Shown piece by piece: positions 57,173 through 64,000 of a DNA stretch of 64,000 nucleotides. Every line of letters begins with the position of its first letter. The stretch's first letter is position 1. This stretch comes from Dromiciops gliroides (taxonomy: Eukaryota > Chordata > Mammalia > Microbiotheria > Microbiotheriidae): assembly GCF_019393635.1 (NCBI RefSeq), contig NC_057862.1, positions 243,460,941 to 243,524,940 on the forward strand. The letters run 5' to 3'. A program made the translations under genes and the position numbers. The notes beneath the pieces are model-generated. The model saw only the letters and a list, made by a program, of their open reading frames with translations. It was not told where the DNA came from and did not search any database.

Positions 57173-57259
57173 CAGCAAGCTTTTCAGTCATATCCTGTTT
57201 TGCTTTTCCATTTAAAAACTGTGCTTTTGTACAGAAAGGCTGCAGGAGTAGGTAATTGT
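57173..57259 (-). CDS. TOGARAM1: TOGARAM1 short exon in TOG4
   Basis: This 87-nt exon lies between CATTTAG (edge 57259) and GCTG|GTAAAT (edge 57173), phase 1 at both ends. It reads (D)NYLLLQPFCTKAQFLNGKAK then QDMTEKLA. The split codons at each end complete Asp residues with the neighbours (HI-D-NYL and LA-D-LVMDL), which confirms both junctions. Confidence 0.93.
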
Positions 57260-57509
57260 CTAAATGAAAGTGGATACAAGAGAAATAAATATAGTTATGG
57301 AATATTAATTTTTCATTAAAAGACAGAAAAACATTTATTTCTAGCATGCAGATATAATGGAAAAGTTTACACAAAGACAAAACCAAGTAATTAATTTAAA
57401 GTTCTTTACCAGGTTAGTGTGCTTAAAGAAACTGAGAAATAAAAGAGCTGGGACATTTTCTCAAGTATAAATATAAACTCTCTTTTAGCTTTAAAGTGAA
57501 ATTTCTTAC

Positions 57510-57729
57510 CAATATGCTGACTCAGAGCATGAATAACATTTGTGGCAGCAGCATAAATTCCTGGATTCTTGGAATTTAGATTGTTATCCACTATTGCTGG
57601 AATGAGCATGTTGATTACTGGTGATAAGTTATCTCTGAGCAAAGGAATCATTTTATGCATTGTTTCCAGAGCTATGAGATTTACTTTACTATTTGAATCA
57701 TGTAGTCGAGACTTAAAAGCATCAAAGAT
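57510..57729 (-). CDS. TOGARAM1: TOGARAM1 exon, TOG4 HEAT repeats
   Basis: This 220-nt exon is bounded by TTTTCAG (edge 57729) and ATATTG|GTAAGA (edge 57510). It reads IFDAFKSRLHDSNSKVNLIA, LETMHKMIPLLRDNLSPVIN, MLIPAIVDNNLNSKNPGIYA, AATNVIHALSQHI plus one base of a split Asp codon. Phase 0 to phase 1. The repeated hydrophobic helix pairs are HEAT repeats of the fourth TOG domain, which in TOG proteins contacts tubulin. Confidence 0.94.
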
Positions 57730-57904
57730 CTGAAAATAAATGAGTTAGTGATATTGAATAATGAGATGGGAAATTTTTTTGATCATTAATGCTAGAACTC
57801 TAAAAAAAATTTAAACTACACCTAGGTTTGTGGTTTTTCAGTTATTTAAGTAGTGTCACACAAGGTTAATGTATGTAAATTATTTTGCAGACCTTCAAGT
57901 ACAA

Positions 57905-58153
57905 TAATTGTTGTTGTTGAGTTGTTTCAGTTGTGTTCAACTCTTTTTGACTTCATTTGAGGTTCTCTTAGCAAAGATACTGGAGTGGTTTGCCATTTCC
58001 TTCTCCACCTCATTTTACAGATGTTGAACTGAGGTAAAGAAGGTTAAGTGACTTGTCTATAGTCACACAGCTAGTAAATGTCTGGGTCCAGATTTGAACT
58101 TACGTCTTGACTCTAGGCTCACTACTCTATCCACTGTGCCACCTAGCTGTCCA
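57905..58153 (-). mobile_element. Older long SINE (MAR1-like) in a TOGARAM1 intron
   Basis: GTTGTTGTTGAGTTGTTTCA to GCCACCTAGCTGTCC, with TGGTTTGCCATTTCCTTCTC and CATTTTACAGATG in the middle. Confidence 0.78.
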
Positions 58154-58864
58154 TGACAAAGATAATAAGCTATTAATCAACTGTATAGATATTAAAGATT
58201 TGTATTCCAAAGCTTTTTGAGCCCTTTATGCAAAAGAAAAAAAGCTTTAGAAGTCACTCTGAATTCTAGTTTTACAATTCCACTAAAATCCTAATTCTAG
58301 TCACAAAACAGGATAAGAAACCTATTCTTAGCAGGTAAGGTCTATCCTACTGGAGGGAGTACCCACACCACTAAGATCATGTATTGACTCAAATATTAAA
58401 TTACTTTATTACATTAATCTAAAATAAGATGAATCAAATTGATTTCAAATAAAAGAATAAGTAATATTTTAATTCTGGTATCACAAATTTTTATCTAAAA
58501 TAGATTTGCATAATATTCTGACAGTGTCACAATGACCATACAATTTAAGTTCAAGTATACCTGAATTAAGGTCAATCACAAATTAATTTAAAATCCACAC
58601 ATAACGAGTTTCCTTTTTCTGAGCAAATGGATCTTTCCACATACTATTTTTACTATAAACATTTTAAGTTCATTTTAATGAATTATTCTCTTTTAAGTTG
58701 GGCTTACTTTCTAAGTCTTATTCTCATTAGCTCTAATTTTCATGGTCTCAAAACAAAATTAAATGTGATAAGATTATCAGGCTACATATTTTAAATGTAT
58801 TTATTCACCTACATAGACAGGGAGTGAGGTTTATCTGCTGCAAATTCCTTTTACATACTATTAC

Positions 58865-59051
58865 CTTTACAATGTTTCCAACAACAAGTTCTTGATTGTT
58901 TTCAGTGTCTGATAAAAGTTGTTTGATCCCATTAATTCGATCTCGGAAGTCTTTTGCATTTAATAAACCTGTTATGACTTTAATATATTCAGCACTTTCT
59001 AAAGAACTGCGGGGAACGGCTTTTCTTATTTCACGTATGTCTATAGTCTCC
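58865..59051 (-). CDS. TOGARAM1: TOGARAM1 exon, start of TOG4 region
   Basis: This 187-nt exon follows TTTCCCATTAG (edge 59051) and ends GTAAAG|GTAATA (edge 58865). After one base completing a split codon it reads ETIDIREIRKAVPRSSLESA, then EYIKVITGLLNAKDFRDRIN and GIKQLLSDTENNQELVVGNI, ending VK. These are HEAT-type helices of the last TOG domain (KDFRDRINGIKQLL is the typical first-repeat pattern). It joins in phase to IFDAFKSRL in the next exon. Confidence 0.93.
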
Positions 59052-59689
59052 CTAATGGGAAAGAAGAGAAGCATGTTTAGCATACTTAATTTGCTGGAAA
59101 GTCACCTACCACAGTTTTACATATATACACATACATATGCACACACATATACATTTATAATATATTATAAAAATTTGTATTCCCAGGATTCTCAAAACTA
59201 CTGTTTGTTCTCTTGGTCTCAAAATTTCTTTTGAGGCTTCTTTAGTTTACTAGAACTCATAAATCCTGAAAATGATCCTATAAGCACTGATGCCTGGCAA
59301 AAAAAAAAAATGCTTTTCATTTGGAGGTAACTGATTAGCTGCCAAAGTAGTTACCTCTGAGTTTCTCTTTAAGATGAGTACACCTATATAACTTAATAAA
59401 TGGCTATTTCCAAAGAAAAGTGATTTTTAAAAATGACAATATTTTGTTTGATATCATTTAAATTTGTCCCTGTATTCATCTTCTTCCTTCTACCTAGAAA
59501 ACCATCTATTATAATAAATAATTTTTTTAAAGGAAAAAAAGGAGAAAAAAATCACTAAACCCAATTGATTTATTGAATTCAATGCAATGTTCCACAGCTG
59601 TGGATTCCCCACCTCTGCAAAGGAGTACGGTAAGGTTATCTTTCTGTATCTCTTCTTTGTGGCCAAACTTCTTTGTAATTTTACAATAT

Positions 59690-60015
59690 TCATTTAAGAT
59701 TATTTTATGGTAGGTTTTTTTTTAAGATTTATATCATTGTAGTTATTATTTATATTGTTTTCTTGGCTCTGTTTACTTCATTTAGCATGAATTTACATAC
59801 GTCTTTCCATGATTCTCAGTATCCATCATATTTTTTGTTTCTTTTCAAACATCATTCTACATATTGTTGTGGATTTAGCTGTTCCCAAATTAGTGGACAT
59901 ATACTTTGTTTCCAGTTCGATATCACAAAAGTACTGCTATAAATATTTTGGAGGTATATAGGGGCCATTCTTTTTGTCAATGGTTTCTAGCAGTGGAATC
60001 CAAAAAGAATTGATT
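59690..60015 (-). mobile_element. Old L1 ORF2-tail fragment, antisense
   Basis: Antisense match to the ORF2 C-terminal end (CCAAATTAGTGGACATATAC, ACTGCTATAAATATTTTGGA). In a TOGARAM1 intron. Confidence 0.45.
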
Positions 60016-60033
60016 AAATGACTCCCTACAGAT

Positions 60034-60216
60034 CAGGGGTTCTTAACTTCTTTGGATGATGGATGGCAGTTTGGTGAAGTCTATGGACCCCTTTGAAGAA
60101 TAATGTATTTTAAAATGGAAGGAAATGTTAAACCAGTTATATGTTAGTGAAGATAGAGATGTATTTTGCTTGAAATTTATCCATGGGCCCCTTGGACCCA
60201 GGATTAAGAACCCTTG
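60034..60216 (+). mobile_element. hAT-type MITE with TIRs and 8-bp TSD
   Basis: Terminal inverted repeats CAGGGGTTCTTAAC and (T)TAAGAACCCTTG, 183 bp, flanked by CTACAGAT (60026-60033) and CTACAAAT (60217-60224), an 8-bp duplication with one mismatch as expected for hAT. Internal motifs GGTGAAGTCTATGGACCCCT and GGGCCCCTTGGACCC are typical of a common mammalian MITE. In a TOGARAM1 intron. Confidence 0.8.
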
Positions 60217-60449
60217 CTACAAATGGTGAAATTCTCCAGACGCTCATATTTATGGATTACATTGTCCTAAGTGTATGAAGTCCTAGAAAACTACAGAATC
60301 TCCTAGATGAGTTCCAGAACTAGTTAAAAGATTTTGGATTAACATCCACTCAGGAAGAACAAAGTATATGATGCCTATTGAATGAGGGTGGGGTGTGTGT
60401 GTGTGTGTGTGTATGTCTGGACAGACACTAAAAAAAGAAAATGTGTTGA

Positions 60450-61850
60450 GCCCTTGATATATGTGAATTGTGAATTGTTCAACCGAAACTGCTCCCTCCA
60501 AAGTTACTAATCATCTTTTCAGTACAATTCAATACAACGGCCTCTTCTCAATCCTCATTGTTCTTGATTTTTCTGCAGTTTCTGATGTGGCCGATCACTT
60601 TTTCTTCCTTGATATTCTTTTCTCTCTAGGTTTTTGGGACTTTATTTTCTCCTGGATCTCCTCCTACCTATCTGACCAATCCTTCTGGGTCTCTCCCTTG
60701 CTGCATCTCAATCCAGGTCATACCACTTAACCATGGGTGTCCAACAGGGCTCTGTCCTGGGTCCTCTTCTTTTTTCCCCTCAATACTACTTCAGTTAGTG
60801 TTCTTATCAGTTTCCATGGATTCAATTGTCATCCCTATGCTAATGATTCTCCAATCAGCTTATTTAGCCCTAACCTTTCTGCTGACTTGGTCTCATATCT
60901 CAAACTGCCTATTAGACATTTTTAACAGAATGTCCTGTAGGCATCTTAAACTCAACAAGTAAAAACTCATTATTATAAATCTTTCTGCCCAAATTCTATC
61001 CAGTTTCAAACTTCCTTATTATTGTTAAAAGGGTACCACCATCTTTCCATTCTCCCAGGCTCACAACCAGGTGTCATCTTCAATTCCTCAGTATTTCTTC
61101 TCTCCTCCCCACCTCAAATCTAATCTATTGCCAAATTCACCACTGCAACGTCACTCAAATACATCTCCTCTCCTCTGATACTGCCCCCACCCTGGTGCAG
61201 GCCCTCATCTCCTCACTCCTGGATTAGGGCCTGCTCATTGGTCTGCTGCCACAAAGCTCTCCCCACTCCAGTCCATACGCCATTCCACCACTAAAGTCAT
61301 TTTCCTAAAGCACAAGTCTGACCATGTGGCTCCCCCATATCCCTTAATAAACTGCAGTGGTTTTCTGTCACCTCCAAGATCAAATACAAAATGCTCTAGC
61401 ATCCAAACCCTTTCATAACTTAGTACTCCTCTACATTTCCAGTCTTCCTAAACCTTTGTCCCTCTCCCTACCACATACTCTTCATCCCAGTGACACTGGC
61501 TTCCTTGCTATTTCTTGAACGGGACCCTCCATTTACCACCTCCTGTCATTTCCACTGGCTATTCCCCATGCCTGGAATTTTATTCTTCATCTGTACCTAT
61601 TTGCTTCTTTCAAGTCCCTGCTGAAATTCCACCTACAGGAAACTTTGCCAAATACTTAATTTTAGTTCCTTCCTTTTGTTGGTTATTTCTGATTTATCCT
61701 GTATACACCTTGTGTTTACATAGTTGTCTGCACATTGTCTCCAGATGGTGAGCTCCCTGAGGGCAAGGATTGTCTTTTGCCCTTCTCAGTATCCCCAGTG
61801 TTTACTTAGCACAGTGCCTGGTACACACAAAAAATGTTTATTGAATGACT
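60450..61850 (+). mobile_element. L2/CR1-clade LINE with decayed RT
   Basis: The frame reads LIVLDFSAVSDVADHFFFLD, WISSYLSDQSFW, then QQGSVLGPLLF and HGFNCHPYANDSPISLFS, matching the CR1/L2 reverse transcriptase (LDLSAAFDTVDH, WFxSYLxxR, GVPQGSVLGPLLF, YADDTQLY). The catalytic box is YAND. The 3' part (61000-61850) has the typical L2 tail ending TGTTTATTGAATGA. Confidence 0.85.
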
Positions 61851-62078
61851 GTTCTCATAAAAATGTTTATATAGCTAGGAAATGGTAGATGGTTTACTAG
61901 TTATTCATGTTCTCTAGATTACTATTTTTTTTTGTGGGGGGGTGGTGGGGGTAGGGATGAGGTCAGATTTTTACCATGCCTAAGGTATCTTTTCCTCTTT
62001 TTCAGATAACTTTTGAATTGATCCTCAAAGCTCTCACAATTGTTTTACCTTTTTCATGTACCTCCTCAATATACTCTT

Positions 62079-62245
62079 TTTGTTTGTTTGTTTTTTTGGT
62101 TCTTTTTGGTGAGGCAATTGGGGTTAAGTGACTTGCCCAGGGCCACATAGCTAGTAAGTATCAAGTGTCTGAGGCCGGATTTGAACTCAGGTCCTCCTGA
62201 CTCCAGGACCAGTGCTTTATCCACTGTGCCACCTAGCTGCCCCAG
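62079..62245 (-). mobile_element. tRNA-derived SINE, antisense
   Basis: TSD CTCAATATACTCTT at 62065-62078 and 62246-62259. Confidence 0.94.
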
Positions 62246-62759
62246 CTCAATATACTCTTATCTAGACCTGCTGCTTGCCTCAGTTTTGTCTTTCTGGGGC
62301 CACTTCTCTCTTCTTATTAAGTTCATCTAGGATGGTGATGTTTAAAGATTCCAGATATAGCGGTTAAATTGTCTTTGATGAAAATAATTTGGTATAAAAT
62401 CCTTTAAAGAGCTTTTCCAACTCTGTTCTGTTTGCTGTGCTTTAACTAGCTTATTCTTGCATGATCTCAGGATGATTTTGCTTAGTTTGGCCTCTTGTCA
62501 GTCTTGAGACTTTACATTCTGCTACTTCTTTATGAGAAATACTCAAATTTTTCCATTATTTTTTCCTGTAAGATTCTACAAATGAATTTATACTCTAAAC
62601 TGTTGTTACCCTTGCCTGCCATATCTCTTTGTTTAGAAAGTGACTGAAATGTTTACTCAGGTAATTTTATTTAGATTTTTTAGATTGCATTATGGCAACT
62701 GATTTTCATAGGCTAAACTTCTGGTTCAAATTATAATCACTACTGATATCCTTTCATCA

Positions 62760-62962
62760 TGAGGCAGCTAGGTAGCACAGTGGATACAGCAATGGGCCTG
62801 GAGCCAGAAAGACCTGAATTCAAATACAGCCTCAAATACTTACTAGCTGTATGACCCTAGGCAATCACTTAACCTGTTGCCTCAATTTCCTCAGCTGTAA
62901 AATATATGTAAAGTACTTAGTAGAGTGTCAGGCATGCAGTAGGCACTACATAAATGCTTATT
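62760..62962 (+). mobile_element. Older SINE
   Basis: GAGGCAGCTAGGTAGCACAG ... CTCAATTTCCTCAGCTGTAA and a trailing ACATAAATGCTTATT. Diverged long-form SINE. Confidence 0.7.
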
Positions 62963-63301
62963 TCTTTCCCCTTTCATCTACACATAACATTTTTTGCATC
63001 CATAATTTGTTTTAATAGGTCAGGTTAGAGTTGTTTTAAATGCATAATCTTTTTCTTTCCCATTTTTTTTCTTGCTGCTAGCTTTTTATTAATTCTAATC
63101 TTTGTTTTAACAAGTCAGCAGTCTGACTATACAATCATTTCCTGTCAAAAAAGAACTAATTTCATTTTTTTATAACATTATTTGGTGTTTTGTCATGTCT
63201 GAGGCCTTCTGATTTTTTTCTCAAAGTTATCATCAAATGGGTAAGGCTCTTGTGACGTTTATAAGTCTAGGTATCTTTCACTTCTTACTCATGAATCATG
63301 T

Positions 63302-63470
63302 GGTTTTTTTGCTTCTTTTTGTTTGTTTTTTTTTTTGCAGGGCAATGAGGGTTAAGTGACTTGCCCAGGGTCACACAGCTAGTAAGTGTCAACTGTCTGA
63401 GGCCAGATTTGAACTCAGGTCCTCCTGAGTTCAGGGCCGGTGCTTTATCCACTGCACCGTCTAGCTGTCC
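63302..63470 (-). mobile_element. tRNA-derived SINE, antisense
   Basis: TSD CTCATGAATCATGT at 63288-63301 and 63471-63484. Confidence 0.94.
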
Positions 63471-63669
63471 CTCATGAATCATGTTTTACAATAAATTACT
63501 ATTCCTTTGCATTGAATTAATCAAGTATTAGAATATATGTTGACTTAATTGACTTAATATAAGTTGATTTAATTGTAGAGGGAGCATCCACATTGATGAA
63601 ATCACAAACTTAAAGTACTGAAGTATGCCAATAATGACTGTGTGTATAGCTTTTAAAAGCTACTGTACT

Positions 63670-63810
63670 GGGGCAGCTGGGTGGTGCAGTGGATAGAGCA
63701 CCAACCCTGGAGTCAGGAGGACCTGAGTTCAAATCCAGCCTCAGACACTTGACACTTACTAGCTGTGTGACCCTGTGCAAGTCACTTAACCCCAATTGCC
63801 TCACTAAAAA
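63670..63810 (+). mobile_element. tRNA-derived SINE
   Basis: TSD AAAAGCTACTGTACT at 63655-63669 and 63811-63825. Confidence 0.95.
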
Positions 63811-63840
63811 AAAAGCTACTGTACTCTATAAAGAGCTAAT

Positions 63841-63989
63841 GGAGGGGCAGCAAGGTGGCACAGTGGATAGAGCACCAGCCCTGGAGTCAGGAGTACCTGA
63901 GTTCAAATCCGGCCTCAGACACTTGACACTTACTAGCTGTGTGACCCTGGGCAAGTCACTTAACCCCCATTGCCCCACAAAAAAAAAAA
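63841..63989 (+). mobile_element. tRNA-derived SINE at the right edge
   Basis: TSD AAAGAGCTAAT at 63830-63840 and 63990-64000; only 30 bp after the previous SINE, a separate insertion. Confidence 0.94.
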
Positions 63990-64000
63990 AAAGAGCTAAT

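Larger units (their letters stand above)
55247..64000 (-). other. TOGARAM1: TOGARAM1 gene, 3' end (runs off the right edge)
   Basis: TOGARAM1 (crescerin-1, KIAA0423) is a TOG-domain microtubule regulator of cilia. Its four last coding exons and a 3' UTR lie on the minus strand at 58865-59051, 57510-57729, 57173-57259 and 56157-56410. All have consensus splice sites and matching phases (2/0, 0/1, 1/1, 1/stop). The encoded segment is the C-terminal TOG4 HEAT array. Upstream exons are expected beyond 64000; none was recognised between 59052 and the edge. Confidence 0.92.

Noticed and set aside
60470..60925. 86- and 62-codon ORFs that look conserved
   Set aside because: They are decayed L2/CR1 reverse transcriptase (DFSAVSDVADH, QQGSVLGPLLF, YAND), not a host gene.
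1..64000. CRISPR arrays, operons, bacterial-type systems
   Set aside because: The sequence is vertebrate nuclear DNA; the repeats are dispersed retroposons, not evenly spaced arrays.

Overview
This is a stretch of vertebrate nuclear DNA, almost certainly from a marsupial. Roughly 45 copies of one tRNA-derived SINE lie in it (head starting GGGGCAGCTAGGTGG, box A and box B, A-rich tail), many with intact target-site duplications. This is the abundant MAR1/WSINE1-type SINE of marsupials. With it are marsupial-style L1 3' ends, RTE/BovB-like LINEs, old L2 copies, solo LTRs and a hAT-type MITE. An Australian marsupial is my best guess from the young, near-identical SINEs; I cannot name the species.

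Two host genes are present, both on the minus strand. The 5' part of PRPF39 (U1 snRNP-associated splicing factor) runs from a CpG-island promoter and non-coding exon 1 near 31.55-31.76 kb, through the start-codon exon (15697-16044), to coding exons at 14625-14750 and 13863-13981. The rest of the gene lies beyond coordinate 1, so about 1-13.86 kb is intron. The 3' end of TOGARAM1 (crescerin-1, ciliary microtubule regulator) is at 55.2-59.05 kb: four C-terminal coding exons and the 3' UTR. The order TOGARAM1 -> PRPF39, same strand, matches the arrangement I know from human chromosome 14. About 23.5 kb of repeat-filled intergenic DNA separates them.

Layout: 1-13.86 kb, PRPF39 intron with an MRPS25 processed pseudogene and a 4.4-kb ORF2-less L1-derived retroposon broken by LTRs; 13.86-16.05 kb, PRPF39 exons plus two exon-like, stop-containing blocks in the third intron; 16.05-31.55 kb, first intron with two L1 3' ends, L2 copies and a composite SINE insertion; 31.1-31.95 kb, CpG-island promoter; 32-55 kb, intergenic, with an RTE/BovB copy split by a solo LTR, a small retrocopy, an inverted LTR pair, a second RTE with a FADD catalytic motif, L1s (one with a 3' transduction) and a second ORF2-less L1-derived element; 55.2-64 kb, TOGARAM1 3' end with introns carrying a hAT MITE and an L2 LINE.

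Most striking observations: (i) two TSD-bounded copies of an L1-derived element with ORF1 but no ORF2, sharing an internal antisense SINE-like segment (HAL1-like); (ii) probable poison exons in PRPF39; (iii) a 12-codon uORF that spans the PRPF39 exon 1/exon 2 junction; (iv) a SINE-spacer-SINE composite found at two loci and apparently retroposed as one unit; (v) one target site used by at least four separate retroposon insertions. No unknown protein-coding system was found.
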